Shown here piece by piece: positions 51,243 through 60,898 of a stretch of 64,000 bases of DNA. Position 1 is the stretch's first letter. Each line of letters starts with the position of its first letter. The notes under the pieces were generated by a model. That model ran no database searches. It was not told the origin of the DNA and saw only the letters and a program-made list of their open reading frames with translations. Both the position numbers and the translations under genes were made by a program. This stretch comes from Sphingomonas metalli (GTDB lineage Bacteria > Pseudomonadota > Alphaproteobacteria > Sphingomonadales > Sphingomonadaceae): contig NZ_BMIH01000002.1 in assembly GCF_014641735.1 (NCBI RefSeq), positions 496,001 through 560,000 of the forward strand, in the 5' to 3' direction.

Positions 51243-53984
51243 ATGACGCGATGGGGTATGGCCGGATGGTCGGCATTGGCCTTGCTGACGCCGATGGTCG
51301 GCGGGGCGATGGCAGCGCCGGTCCGACCGGCCGCCGCCATGCCGGCGATCCGCCCCGTGCCGGTTATCCGCCACCGGGTCGGCCGCTTCGTGCTCGCGCT
51401 GCGCCGCGACACGCAGACGCTCGCCAGCCTGCGGCCGGACAGCGCGCCGGGCTTCGACTTCCTGCCCTCCGGCCGCGAGGCGGAGCGGTCGGGCGACGGC
51501 TATGTCCATCTCGGCGACCTGCATCTGCGGCTGCGCGTCGCGGGCGGCGCGTGGCAGGACTTCGCCTCGGCCAGCGCGCGCCGGCCGGTCACGCCCCTGC
51601 CCGCCGGCGGCCCGATCCTCGCCGCGGCGGATATCACCGCAACCATGGGCCCCGGTCTGCCGATCCGGGTGGAGCGGCACTGGATCGACGATCGCGGCGT
51701 GCCGGTGCTGCGCTTCACGCTGGTCAACACCGGCAGCGCGGCGGTGGAGATCGGTGCGCTCGGCATGCCGATGGTGTTCGACAACATCATCACCGATCGC
51801 TCGCTCGACCAGGCGCATGCGCAGGCGAGCTTCGTCGATCCCTATATCGGGCGCGACGCCGGCTATCTCCAGGTCACGCGGCTGAACGGGGCCGGTCCCG
51901 CACTGCTCGTCCTGCCCGATGGCCGATCGCCGCTGGAAGCCTGGCGGCCGATCCTGCAGGACAGCGCGGCGAAGGACGAGAGCTTTACCGACCACAGCCC
52001 GCGCGGCCAGACGTCCGAAGGCTTCTACGACTGGACCGTCGCCAGCAAGGGCTTTGCCGAGCGCGAATGGGCCAAGGCGGGCGAGCAGTGGAACGTGCCG
52101 ACCAGCTTCACCCTCGCCCCCGGCGAGCGGCGGAGCGTCGGCGTCCGCCTCGTCCTGTCGCCGAAGATCCGGGGGATCGAGGCGACGCTGGCGGCGGCGG
52201 GGCGGCCGGTCGCGGTCGGCGTGCCCGGCTATGTCGTGCCGACCGACATGGAAGCGAGCCTGTTCCTGCGCGCGCCGGCGGCGGTCGTGCGGATGGAGGT
52301 GTCGCCCGCCGACGCGCTGACGGTCAACCCGGCCGGCACGGTCAAGGGCTGGCGGCGCTTCGCGGTGCGCGGCACCGGCTGGGGTCCCGCCCGGCTGTCG
52401 ATCGGCTATGCCGATGGCAGCGTCCAGACGGTGAGCTATTACGTCACCAAGCCGCTCGAGCGCGTCATGGCGGATCTGGGCCGCTTCTCGACCACCAAAC
52501 AGTGGTTCGAGGGGAAGGGCGATCCCTTCGGCCGCAGTCCCGCCATCCTGACCTATGATCGCGAGGCGAATGCGATCGTCGCGTCCGAGCCGCGCGTATG
52601 GATCGCGGGGATGAGCGACGAGGGCGGCGCGGGCAGCTGGGTCGCGGCGATGGCGAAGCAGCTCGACAATCCCGATCCGGCCGAGGTCGCCAGGCTCGAG
52701 CGGCTGATCGACGAGACCGTGCTCGGCCGGTTGCAGGACGATGCCGGCCCGACCGCGGGCGCGGTGCGCAAGAGCCTGTTCTATTACGATCCCGCCAAAT
52801 TCCCCGACGCCTATCGCGCCTTTCCGGCGGACAAGTGGAAGAGCTGGACCAGCTGGGACTTCAAGGGGGCCGAGGATCTCGGCCGCGCCTACAACTATCC
52901 GCATGTCGCGATCGGCCATTGGGTGCTCTACCGGATCGCACGCAACCATCCCGGGCTGGTGACGCGGCACGACTGGCGCTTCTATCTCGGCTGGGCATAC
53001 CGCACGACCGTCGCGATGATGCGCGACGCGCCCCATTACGCGCAGTTCGGCCTGATGGAGGGCGACGTCTTCCTCGACATCCTCCGGGACCTGAAGCGCG
53101 AGGGGATGACGGAAGAGGCTACCGGCATGGAGCGGCTGATGCGCGGCCGCGCCGATCACTGGCGCACGCTGCAATACCCCTTCGGCAGCGAGATGGCGTG
53201 GGACTCCACCGGCCAGCCCGAAGTCTATGCCTGGATGCGCTATTTCGGCTACCGGCCGCAGGCGGAGATCACGCGCGAGGTGATCCTGGGCTACGATCCC
53301 GCCATCCCGAGCTGGGGCTATAACGGCAATGCGCGCCGCTATTGGGACTTCCTCTATGGCGGCAAATATCCGCGGATCGAGCGGCAGCTGCACCATTACG
53401 GCTCGACGCTGAACGCGGTGCCGCTGTTCGACGCCTTCCGCCGCGACCCGGCCGACATGCATCTGTTGCGGGTCGCCTATGGCGGGCTGATGGGCGGGAT
53501 CACCAATATCGACCGCGACGGCTTCTCATCCGCCGCCTTCCACTCCGCGCCCGACATGATGCGCTGGGACCCCTATTCGGGCGACTATGGCATGGGCTTC
53601 TATGGCCACGCCATCGCCGCCGCGACCTATGTGGTGAAGGACGCAGAGCTCGGCTGGCTCGCCTATGGCGGCAATCTGCGCGAGGAGGACGGCGTCGTGA
53701 CGGTCGTGCCGCGAGACGGGGCGCGCAGCCGGCTGTTCATCGCGCCGGCCGGCGCCTGGATCACGCTCGACGCGGGCAAGATCGCCGGCGTCCGCTACGC
53801 GCCCGCCACCGGCCGCATCACCCTGACCCTCGATCCCGCCACCGCCGTCACGCCGGCAGCGCGGCTGATCGTCGAGGCGCCCGGTGGCGGCCTGCCCTAT
53901 CGCCCGCTGACCGGCACGACGGTGCGTGGCGGATATACGATCCCACTGACGGGCAGGCCGCTCGACGTCGAACTCGCGCGCTGA
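51243..53984 (+). CDS. Secreted DUF5695-like protein, possible glycoside hydrolase
   Basis: 913-aa protein with a signal peptide (GWSALALLTPMVGGAMAA). The N-terminal third is beta-rich (ALRRDTQTLASLRPDSAPGFDFLPS, a lead-in reminiscent of sugar-hydrolase beta-sandwich domains). The central part is helix-rich with HHYGSTLNA, DFKGAEDLGRAYNYPHV and FGSEMAWDSTGQPEVYAW, of the (alpha/alpha)6-barrel kind seen in several polysaccharide-acting families. I recall this pattern as DUF5695; enzymatic function is inference. Possible acid residues include E and D in EMAWDSTGQPE. It is followed by a second secreted carbohydrate-related protein. Confidence 0.75.
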   Translation: MTRWGMAGWSALALLTPMVGGAMAAPVRPAAAMPAIRPVPVIRHRVGRFVLALRRDTQTLASLRPDSAPGFDFLPSGREAERSGDGYVHLGDLHLRLRVAGGAWQDFASASARRPVTPLPAGGPILAAADITATMGPGLPIRVERHWIDDRGVPVLRFTLVNTGSAAVEIGALGMPMVFDNIITDRSLDQAHAQASFVDPYIGRDAGYLQVTRLNGAGPALLVLPDGRSPLEAWRPILQDSAAKDESFTDHSPRGQTSEGFYDWTVASKGFAEREWAKAGEQWNVPTSFTLAPGERRSVGVRLVLSPKIRGIEATLAAAGRPVAVGVPGYVVPTDMEASLFLRAPAAVVRMEVSPADALTVNPAGTVKGWRRFAVRGTGWGPARLSIGYADGSVQTVSYYVTKPLERVMADLGRFSTTKQWFEGKGDPFGRSPAILTYDREANAIVASEPRVWIAGMSDEGGAGSWVAAMAKQLDNPDPAEVARLERLIDETVLGRLQDDAGPTAGAVRKSLFYYDPAKFPDAYRAFPADKWKSWTSWDFKGAEDLGRAYNYPHVAIGHWVLYRIARNHPGLVTRHDWRFYLGWAYRTTVAMMRDAPHYAQFGLMEGDVFLDILRDLKREGMTEEATGMERLMRGRADHWRTLQYPFGSEMAWDSTGQPEVYAWMRYFGYRPQAEITREVILGYDPAIPSWGYNGNARRYWDFLYGGKYPRIERQLHHYGSTLNAVPLFDAFRRDPADMHLLRVAYGGLMGGITNIDRDGFSSAAFHSAPDMMRWDPYSGDYGMGFYGHAIAAATYVVKDAELGWLAYGGNLREEDGVVTVVPRDGARSRLFIAPAGAWITLDAGKIAGVRYAPATGRITLTLDPATAVTPAARLIVEAPGGGLPYRPLTGTTVRGGYTIPLTGRPLDVELAR

Positions 53985-54098
53985 CCGGAGGGCCGAGGGG
54001 CGGACGGACCGGCTTGCGGGACCGGTTCGCCCCGATCGGGCTTCCGCCCGGCCGGCGGCGGGCTATCATGGCCGCGAACCATTTCGGGAACCCCGTCC

Positions 54099-55952
54099 AT
54101 GATCCGCGCCCGTCGACCGCTCCCACGGCTGCTGCTCGCCGCCGCCCCGCTCCTGGTCGCGGGCCTGGCGACGGCGGCGCCCCCGGCACCCAGGCGCACG
54201 GCCGCTGCGCCCGGCCGCCCCGCGGACTGGCGGCTCTGCGCGAACGAAGGCGGCCAATGCCGGATCGGCGGCCGCGCGCGCGTCCGCTACGGCGCGGCCG
54301 GGAAATGGTCGGAGAAGCTGGTCACCGGCTCCATCGCCTGCGGCAATGGCGGCTTTGGCGACCCGGCCTTCGGCACGCCCAAACATTGCGAGACGACCGC
54401 CGCGACGATCATCGACCCGCCGGCCGCCGCCACGCCCGTGCCGCCACCCGTCCGCCCCTCCAAACCGGTCGTCGCAGCCGGCCCGCGCGCCTGGCCGCTG
54501 GCCGCGAAGCCCACCACGCGCCGCGCCCAGCTGGGCATCAACATCGCCGGTCCCGGTGCCTGGTGGAGCGGCGACCAGACCTATGTGAACCTGCTCCGCG
54601 GCGCGGAATGGCGCGCGCCCGGCTGGGCCAATGCCAAGCGCGAGGATCTCGGCCCGGACGGCATCCCCAAGGCGGAGCTGATCTCCGCCGCCTATCAGCC
54701 TCTGGTGATCATCAAGCCGCCGCTCGGCAGCCAGACTCAGGCCGTACCGGTCGTCTGCACCTGGGCCGGCAAGGGCCGGGTGACGATCGGCGGCAACTCC
54801 GCGGCCGGCGTGGTGGAGCGTCGCGGACGGTACGAGATGACCTTCGTACCCAATCGCGACATGACCAAGATGACGTGGCTGCAGATCATGGCGAGCGACC
54901 GCGCCGACCCGATCCGCAATCTCGACTGCCGCGCCGCCGCGCATGTCGGGCTGACCGATCTCTTCCTGCCGGAGGTCGTCGCCTATTACCGCAATTTCGG
55001 GACGCTGCGCTTCCTCGACGCCTCCGGCGTCAACGGCAACGGCCAATGGCGCTGGACCACCCGGACGCAGCCCGACGACCTGACGCTGTCGGGCAGCGAT
55101 GGCATGCCGCTCGAGCATCAGGTCGCGCTCGCCGCGGCGGCGCAGGCGGACGGCTGGTACAATGTAAGCTACAATGCCGATGAGGACTATCAGCGGCGCA
55201 TGGCGCAGCTGATCCACGACGCCACCCCGGCCGATCGCCATGTCTATGTCGAACTGTCCAACGAGGTGTGGAACTTCGCGTTCGCCGCCGCCGCTCAGGC
55301 AAACCGTGAAGGCGCGGCCGTTAATCTGTCGAGCGACGGAGACGCCTTCAAGAGCGGGCTGTTCCAATATGCCCGCCGGACCGCCGAGCTGATGCGCATC
55401 TGGACGGACGTGTTCAGGGATCGACCCGGCCAGCTCATCCGCGTCGCCGCGACCCAGCAGGATAATCCATGGACAGCCAATGTCGTGCTGCGCGAGAGCG
55501 GTCTCGGCCGGTCCGGATTGATCGACGCCCTGGCCGTTGCCCCCTATTTCGGCGCTGCGGTCATTCCGGCCAATCCCGGCGTAACCGATCCGGATCGCCT
55601 GTTTCCGCTGCTGCGCGCGGACATGGTCCGGATCCTGACTGGTATCCAGCCGCAGAATCGAGCCGTTGCGAAGGAATTCGGTTTGCGGCTGATCTCCTAT
55701 GAAGGCGGCCAGCACATCGTCGCCGACAATGTTGACGTGGTCGCCGGGCTCAACCGCGATCCCCGCATGGGCGCGCTCTATGCCGACTACATCCCGCAGG
55801 CGATCGCCGCCAACGACGACGACCTGCTCGTCCTCTTCTCCGCCACCGGTCCGATCGGCAAGTTCGGCGCCTGGGGGCTGCGCGAATATGCCGGGCAGCC
55901 GCGGTCGGAAGCCCCCAAGCTCGATGCGGTGCTGACGGCGCTCGGCCATTGA
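54099..55952 (+). CDS. Secreted glycoside-hydrolase-like protein with N-terminal lectin-like domain
   Basis: 617 aa. A signal peptide (residues about 8-27) is followed by a 50-residue four-Cys domain (C47, C54, C81, C97; RVRYGAAGKW, FGDPAFGTPKHC), like a small carbohydrate-linked domain seen in secreted enzymes, and a Pro-rich linker. The main domain begins RRAQLGINIAGPGAWW and contains VYVELSNEVWNFAF, with E389 after Asn as the acid/base of clan-A-type hydrolases, and LRLISYEGGQHI, with E535 as the likely nucleophile. Substrate unknown. It lies 114 nt after the DUF5695-like gene. Confidence 0.75.
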   Translation: MIRARRPLPRLLLAAAPLLVAGLATAAPPAPRRTAAAPGRPADWRLCANEGGQCRIGGRARVRYGAAGKWSEKLVTGSIACGNGGFGDPAFGTPKHCETTAATIIDPPAAATPVPPPVRPSKPVVAAGPRAWPLAAKPTTRRAQLGINIAGPGAWWSGDQTYVNLLRGAEWRAPGWANAKREDLGPDGIPKAELISAAYQPLVIIKPPLGSQTQAVPVVCTWAGKGRVTIGGNSAAGVVERRGRYEMTFVPNRDMTKMTWLQIMASDRADPIRNLDCRAAAHVGLTDLFLPEVVAYYRNFGTLRFLDASGVNGNGQWRWTTRTQPDDLTLSGSDGMPLEHQVALAAAAQADGWYNVSYNADEDYQRRMAQLIHDATPADRHVYVELSNEVWNFAFAAAAQANREGAAVNLSSDGDAFKSGLFQYARRTAELMRIWTDVFRDRPGQLIRVAATQQDNPWTANVVLRESGLGRSGLIDALAVAPYFGAAVIPANPGVTDPDRLFPLLRADMVRILTGIQPQNRAVAKEFGLRLISYEGGQHIVADNVDVVAGLNRDPRMGALYADYIPQAIAANDDDLLVLFSATGPIGKFGAWGLREYAGQPRSEAPKLDAVLTALGH

Positions 55953-55983
55953 ACGCGGGCGCGTGGTTTCGCGTTCGCCCCGC

Positions 55984-57531
55984 ATGACCGTCCTGATCCC
56001 GGTGCTGGGCGACCAGCTTTCGCCCGACCTCTCCGCATTGCGGGGCGCGGACCCGGCCGACGGCGTCGTGCTGATGATGGAGGTGGCGGACGAGACGCGC
56101 TACGTCCGCCACCACAAGACCAAGCTCGTCTATATCCTGTCGGCGATGCGCCATCATGCGGCGGCGTTGCGCGCGGCGGGATGGCAGGTGGACTATGTCC
56201 GCCTCGACGATCCGGACAATTGCGGCAGCTTCACCGGCGAGGTCGCCCGCGCGGTCGCCCGCCATGGCCCGGACCGTATCGTCGTGACCGAAGCGGGCGA
56301 GTGGCGCGTCGCCGCGATGCTCGACAGTTGGGAGACGCTGTTCGGCCTTCCGGTCGAGATCCACCCCGACACGCGCTTCGTCTGCTCGCACGCCGAGTTC
56401 GCCGATTGGGCGGAAGACCGCGCCTCGCTGACGATGGAGTTCTTCTATCGCCAGATGCGGCAGAAGACCGGGCTGCTGATGAACGGGCGCAAGCCCGAGG
56501 GCGATCGGTGGAACTTCGACAAGGAGAACCGCAAGCCGGCCCAGGCGGACCTGCTGATGCCCCGCCCGCTCGCCTTCCCGTCCGATGCCGTCACGCAGGA
56601 GGTCATCGCGCTGGTCGAGGCTCGGTTCGGCAACCATCCCGGCAGCCTTGCCGGCTTCTACTATGCGGTGACGGCGGCGGATGCAGAACGGCAGGCGGCG
56701 CACTTCCTCGCCCACGCCCTGCCGCGCTTCGGCGACTTCGAGGATGCGATGCTCGCGGGCGAGCGCTTCCTGTGGCACTCGATCCTGTCGCCCTATATCA
56801 ATTCGGGGCTGCTCGACCCGCTCGACCTGTGCCGCCGGGCGGAGGCGGAATATCGGGCCGGGCGGGCGCCGCTCAATTCGGTCGAGGGCTATATCCGCCA
56901 GATCATCGGCTGGCGCGAGTTCATGCGCGGCATCTACTGGCGCGAGGGGCCGGACTATGTCGACCGCAACCATCTGGACCATCGTCGCGCCCTGCCCGGC
57001 TGGTACTGGACCGGCGAGACCGACATGCGCTGCCTGGCCGAGTCGCTCGGCCAGACGCTCGCCACCGCGCATGCGCACCACATCCAGCGGCTGATGGTGA
57101 TCGGCAATTTCGCGCTGCTGATCGGCGCGGACCCGAAGCAGGTCCATCAATGGTATCTGGAGGTCTATCTCGACGCCTATGAATGGGTCGAACTGCCCAA
57201 CACGCTGGGGATGAGCCAGTTCGGCGATGGCGGGCTGGTCGGGTCGAAGCCCTACGTCTCGTCGGGCGCGTACATCAATCGCATGTCCGATTACTGCCGC
57301 GGCTGCCGTTACGATGTCGGCAAGCGGACCGGCGAGGATGCCTGTCCGTACAATGCGTTGTACTGGGACTTCCTTGTCCGCCACCGCGACAGGCTCGGCG
57401 ACAACCGGCGGCTGGCCATGCCATACCGGAGCTGGGACCGGATGGCGGCGGAGGAACAGGCGGCGACGCGGGCGCAGGCCCAGGCGTTCCTGGCGCAGCT
57501 CGACGCGAGCGGATCGGCGGAGGCGTATTGA
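55984..57531 (+). CDS. phrB: Iron-sulfur (6-4) photolyase, PhrB/CryB type
   Basis: 515-aa flavoprotein of the FeS-BCP class that repairs (6-4) photoproducts using light. The N-terminal antenna-binding domain starts VLIPVLGDQLSPDLSAL. The four Cys that bind 4Fe-4S are C350, C438, C441 and C454 (DMRCLAE; DYCRGCRYD; EDACPYN), the same numbers as in Agrobacterium PhrB. FAD-site segments include NSVEGYIRQIIGWREFMRGIYW and HHIQRLMVIGNFALL. Start at ATG 55984 rather than the GTG seven codons upstream, since the conserved sequence begins there. Confidence 0.95.
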   Translation: MTVLIPVLGDQLSPDLSALRGADPADGVVLMMEVADETRYVRHHKTKLVYILSAMRHHAAALRAAGWQVDYVRLDDPDNCGSFTGEVARAVARHGPDRIVVTEAGEWRVAAMLDSWETLFGLPVEIHPDTRFVCSHAEFADWAEDRASLTMEFFYRQMRQKTGLLMNGRKPEGDRWNFDKENRKPAQADLLMPRPLAFPSDAVTQEVIALVEARFGNHPGSLAGFYYAVTAADAERQAAHFLAHALPRFGDFEDAMLAGERFLWHSILSPYINSGLLDPLDLCRRAEAEYRAGRAPLNSVEGYIRQIIGWREFMRGIYWREGPDYVDRNHLDHRRALPGWYWTGETDMRCLAESLGQTLATAHAHHIQRLMVIGNFALLIGADPKQVHQWYLEVYLDAYEWVELPNTLGMSQFGDGGLVGSKPYVSSGAYINRMSDYCRGCRYDVGKRTGEDACPYNALYWDFLVRHRDRLGDNRRLAMPYRSWDRMAAEEQAATRAQAQAFLAQLDASGSAEAY

Positions 57532-57578
57532 GACGGCCTTATGGTGACCGTCCTGTAACTAGAGACGTCGTTCTTTGT

Positions 57579-57646
57579 CCGTTCGTGCTGAGCGAAGTCG
57601 AAGCACGGTGGGTCGCAGGCCCTTCGACTACGCTCAGGGCGAACGG
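57579..57646. repeat. Two-arm hairpin repeat (class A), copy 4
   Basis: Starts CCGTTCG and ends CGAACGG. Arm one is GTGCT-loop-AGCAC, arm two GCCCT-loop-AGGGC, as in copy 1. It lies between the convergent photolyase and SDR genes. Confidence 0.75.
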
Positions 57647-57743
57647 CTGGGGGCGGAGCATCCCGAGATCATGTTGCACCAGGAACCGATCTACTAAGCC
57701 TTAACCGCCGCCCCAGCCTTCGCCGGATTGACGCGGAGATGCC

Positions 57744-58739
57744 TTACGGATTTCCCTTCCCGCCATGCGCCCCCACCGCCGTCCCGGTCGAGAAGCTCGC
57801 CTCGTCGGACGCGAGCGTGACATAGAGCGCCGCCAGCTCCGCCGGCTGGCCGGCGCGGCCGAGCGGCGTGTCCTGGCCGAACTCGCCCATCTTGCCCGAC
57901 AGCTGCCCGCCCGCGACCTGCAGCGGCGTCCAGATCGGGCCCGGCGCGACCGCGTTGACGCGGATGCCCTTCTTGGCGAGCTGCTTGGCCATGCCCTTGG
58001 TCAGGTTGAGGATCGCCGCCTTGGTCGAGGCATAGTCGATCAGCTCCTCGCCCGGATCGTAGCTGTTCACCGAGGCGGTGTTGATGATCACCCCGCCCGG
58101 CGGCAGCGTCGGGATCGCCGCCTTGCTGAAGCGGAAGACGTGGAAGATGTTCGTCTCGTAGGTGCGGACGAACTGTTCGTCGGTGATTTCCGAGATATCG
58201 GCCTTGGACTGCTGATAGGCCGCGTTGTTGACCAGGATGTCGAGCCCGCCGAGCTGCGCGATGGCGCGGCGCACGGTGTCCTCGCACGCCTTCAGCGTCC
58301 GGATGTCGGCAGGCAGCAGCACCGCCCTGCGCCCCGCCTGCTCGATCAGCGTGCGCACCTCGCGCGCGTCGCTCTCCTCGCTGGGGTGATAGTTGATCGC
58401 GACGTCCGCGCCTTCGCGGGCGAAGGCGATCGCCACCGCGCGTCCGATGCCGCTGTCGCCGCCGGTGATCAGCGCCCGCCGCCCGGCCAGCTTGCCCGAT
58501 CCGCGATAGCTCGTCTCGCCATGATCCGGCCGCGGGTTCATCTTGCTGGTCAGCGCGGGCCAGGGCTGGCGCTGTTCGGGGAAAGGCTCGCGCCGATAGG
58601 CGGTGCGCGGGTCGCGCAGCGGCCGGCCGCCGCCCGCGCTCCCCTGCGCCGCGGCGCCCGCAGCGCCCGCGGCCCCGGCCGCCAATCCCAGCGCGGCGCC
58701 GCCCAACAGGCCCCGGCGCGACGTCTCCAGCTCGCTCAT
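57744..58739 (-). CDS. SDR-family oxidoreductase with Tat signal
   Basis: 331-aa classical short-chain dehydrogenase. It opens with a Tat motif and a hydrophobic stretch (TSRRGLLGGAALGLAAGAAG), then an extended segment with YRREPFPEQRQPWPALTSKMNPRPDHGE, typical of the YghA-like group. The NAD(P) site is ALITGGDSGIGRAVAIAF; catalytic Ser is in INTASVNS and Tyr-x3-Lys in DYASTKAAIL. Export of a dinucleotide-dependent enzyme would be unusual but is found in this group. Start at ATG 58739; the upstream extension is Arg-rich. Confidence 0.88.
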   Translation of the reverse strand: MSELETSRRGLLGGAALGLAAGAAGAAGAAAQGSAGGGRPLRDPRTAYRREPFPEQRQPWPALTSKMNPRPDHGETSYRGSGKLAGRRALITGGDSGIGRAVAIAFAREGADVAINYHPSEESDAREVRTLIEQAGRRAVLLPADIRTLKACEDTVRRAIAQLGGLDILVNNAAYQQSKADISEITDEQFVRTYETNIFHVFRFSKAAIPTLPPGGVIINTASVNSYDPGEELIDYASTKAAILNLTKGMAKQLAKKGIRVNAVAPGPIWTPLQVAGGQLSGKMGEFGQDTPLGRAGQPAELAALYVTLASDEASFSTGTAVGAHGGKGNP

Positions 58740-58926
58740 CGCTCGTCTCCCGCGGCGGAATCGCCGCGCAAGCCGGAAACGCCCCACTCTTCGTTCAGCC
58801 CCAAGCCGTTGCGAAATAAGCTGAAAAGGCCAGCCCCAAGGTTTTCCTAAATATCCGTCATTTTCCCGCAACCGCTGCGGATTAGGCGGCCGCGTATCGT
58901 CTCATGGTCGGGTGGAGGGATCGATC

Positions 58927-59955
58927 ATGTCTCTGTTTGCACGGGCGGCTATTCTGTGCGCGGCATCGGTTCTGCTGGCGTCGCAGACCGCGGGTAATGG
59001 TGTTCTGGCGCGCGCGCCGGCGATGACGGGCATGGCGCGGACGGCCGACGGGCTGACCGTGATGACCTATAACGTGAAGGGGCTGCCCTGGCCGATCGCC
59101 GCCGGGCGCGGCGCGGCGCTGGCGCAGATCGGACGGCAGCTGCGCCAGATGCGGCTCGACGGCACGGCGCCCGACATCGTCGTGCTGCAGGAGGCGTTCA
59201 CCGACGACGCCCGCGCGATGATCGCCGCCACCGGCTACCGGCATGTCGCGCTGGGCGCGGGCGCCGATGCCGCGCCGGACGCGCCTGTCACCCCTGCGGA
59301 CCGGGCCTTCGCCGCCGACGCGCGCTGGAGCGCGGGCGAGACGGAGGGCAAGGTGCTGGGCAGCGGCCTTGCCATCCTGTCCGACCTGCCGATCCGCGAC
59401 GTGCGGCGGCTGAGCTTTCCGGCCTTCGACTGCGCCGGCTATGACTGCCTCGCCGCCAAGGGAGCGATGATCGCCGCCGTGCAGCTGCCGGGCGGGCGCG
59501 GCGCGGTCGACATCGTCACCGCCCACCTCAACAGTCGCGGCGCATCCGGGGTCGACATCGCCCGCGCCGACGCCGCCTGGGATCGCCAGCTCGGCCGGCT
59601 GGGCGCCTTCATCGCCGCCGCACACGATCCGAACCGCCCGATGATCGTCAGCGGCGACATGAACGTCGGCCCCGTCCTGCCGCGACGTACCCGCTTCGAT
59701 GCGGCGGCGCAGCGCTGGGACGATGGCGAGCCCGGCCGCGACGCGCTGCGCGAGATCGCCCCGACCGGACGCCTCAACGCGGACGCGCAATGGTCGCTGA
59801 TGCGCGCACGCGACTGGCAGATCCATTATGACGGCACGCGCATCGGACTGGCGGCGCAGGCGATCGCCACCCCGTTCGGCCGCGATGCGGAGGGCGACAT
59901 GCTGTCCGACCATGTCGGCTATGCCGCCACCTACAGGATCGAGTCGTTGCGGTAG
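58927..59955 (+). CDS. Secreted endonuclease/exonuclease/phosphatase-family protein
   Basis: 342-aa protein of the EEP superfamily with an N-terminal signal peptide (residues 1-28, ILCAASVLLASQTAGNG). Motifs: LTVMTYNVKGLPWP, VVLQEAFTDDARAM (metal-binding Glu), VDIVTAHLNSRG (His), MIVSGDMNVGPVL (Asp, Asn) and DMLSDHVGYAATY (catalytic Asp-His). Relatives include DNase I, phosphatases and sphingomyelinases; substrate cannot be told. Start at ATG 58927. Confidence 0.87.
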   Translation: MSLFARAAILCAASVLLASQTAGNGVLARAPAMTGMARTADGLTVMTYNVKGLPWPIAAGRGAALAQIGRQLRQMRLDGTAPDIVVLQEAFTDDARAMIAATGYRHVALGAGADAAPDAPVTPADRAFAADARWSAGETEGKVLGSGLAILSDLPIRDVRRLSFPAFDCAGYDCLAAKGAMIAAVQLPGGRGAVDIVTAHLNSRGASGVDIARADAAWDRQLGRLGAFIAAAHDPNRPMIVSGDMNVGPVLPRRTRFDAAAQRWDDGEPGRDALREIAPTGRLNADAQWSLMRARDWQIHYDGTRIGLAAQAIATPFGRDAEGDMLSDHVGYAATYRIESLR

Positions 59956-59984
59956 GGCCGGACGCGAGGTTCACCCATTCCCGA

Positions 59985-60053
59985 CCGTTTGCCCTGAGCG
60001 ACGTCGAAGGGCCTGCGACTCACCTGTGCTTCGACTTCGCTCGGCACGAACGG
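59985..60053. repeat. Two-arm hairpin repeat (class A), copy 5
   Basis: Starts CCGTTTG and ends CGAACGG. Arm one is GCCCT-loop-AGGGC; arm two is GTGCT-loop-GGCAC, with a G-T wobble in place of the A-T pair. It lies between the ends of the convergent EEP and aquaporin genes. Confidence 0.73.
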
Positions 60054-60088
60054 GGCAGGGTGATCTCAGCCCGCCCAGGAACGGCGGG

Positions 60089-60898
60089 TCACCGCCCCGC
60101 CCGCTCCCCTTCCACCATCAGCTCGACCGGCATGTCGCCGATCGGGCCGGGCGACTGTTCGGCGGCCTCGTGCGCGAACAGCCAGCGACCGATCAGTCCG
60201 GCCGCCGCCGCGCCCGCGATCGGCGCGACCCAGAACAGCCAGAGCTGCGACAGCGCCCAGCCGCCCACGAGCAGCGCCGGCCCGGTGCTGCGCGCCGGAT
60301 TGACCGAGGTGTTGGTGATCGGGATCGAGACGAGGTGGATCAGGGTGAGCGCCAGTCCGATCGCCAGCGGCGCGAAGGGGGTCGGCGAGCGCTCGTCGGT
60401 CGCGCCCAGGATCACGGCCAGAAAGGCCGCGGTCAGCAGCGCCTCCGCCACGAAGGCGCTGGCGAGGCCGTAGCCGCCGGGCGAGTGCGCGCCATATCCA
60501 TTGGCCGCCAGCCCGCTCTGCACCAGATCGAAGCCGGGCTGCCCCGCGGCGAGCAGCGCCACCGCCGCCGCGCCGAGCGCGCCGCCGACCAGCTGCGCGC
60601 CGATATAGCCGGGCAGGTCGCGGACCGGGAACCGGCCGGCCACCGCCAGCCCGACGCTCACGGCCGGGTTGAAGTGGCCGCCCGAGATGAAGCCGACCGC
60701 GAAGGCCATGGTGAACACCGTCAGGCCGAACGCCAGTGCGACCCCGAGCAGGCCGATCGTCCCGGGCACCGCCGCGCCCGCCGACAGGACCGCCGCCCCG
60801 CATCCGCCGAGCACGAGCCAGAAGGTGCCGATCGTCTCGGCCGCGAGGCGGCGGGCCGCCGCGGCGGGGCGTGGTCGGGGGGTGGCGGCGATGGCCAT
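60089..60898 (-). CDS. aqpZ: Aquaporin (AqpZ-like)
   Basis: 269-aa MIP-family channel with six helices. Both NPA boxes are present: [14 protein letters not shown] and [15 protein letters not shown]; the Arg after the second NPA belongs to the selectivity filter. [18 protein letters not shown] at the start is typical of AqpZ. Likely a water channel in the inner membrane. Start at ATG 60898; an upstream ATG adds 12 residues. The first 25 residues are Pro/Arg/Ala-rich. Confidence 0.93.
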   Translation of the reverse strand: MAIAATPRPRPAAAARRLAAETIGTFWLVLGGCGAAVLSAGAAVPGTIGLLGVALAFGLTVFTMAFAVGFISGGHFNPAVSVGLAVAGRFPVRDLPGYIGAQLVGGALGAAAVALLAAGQPGFDLVQSGLAANGYGAHSPGGYGLASAFVAEALLTAAFLAVILGATDERSPTPFAPLAIGLALTLIHLVSIPITNTSVNPARSTGPALLVGGWALSQLWLFWVAPIAGAAAAGLIGRWLFAHEAAEQSPGPIGDMPVELMVEGERAGR

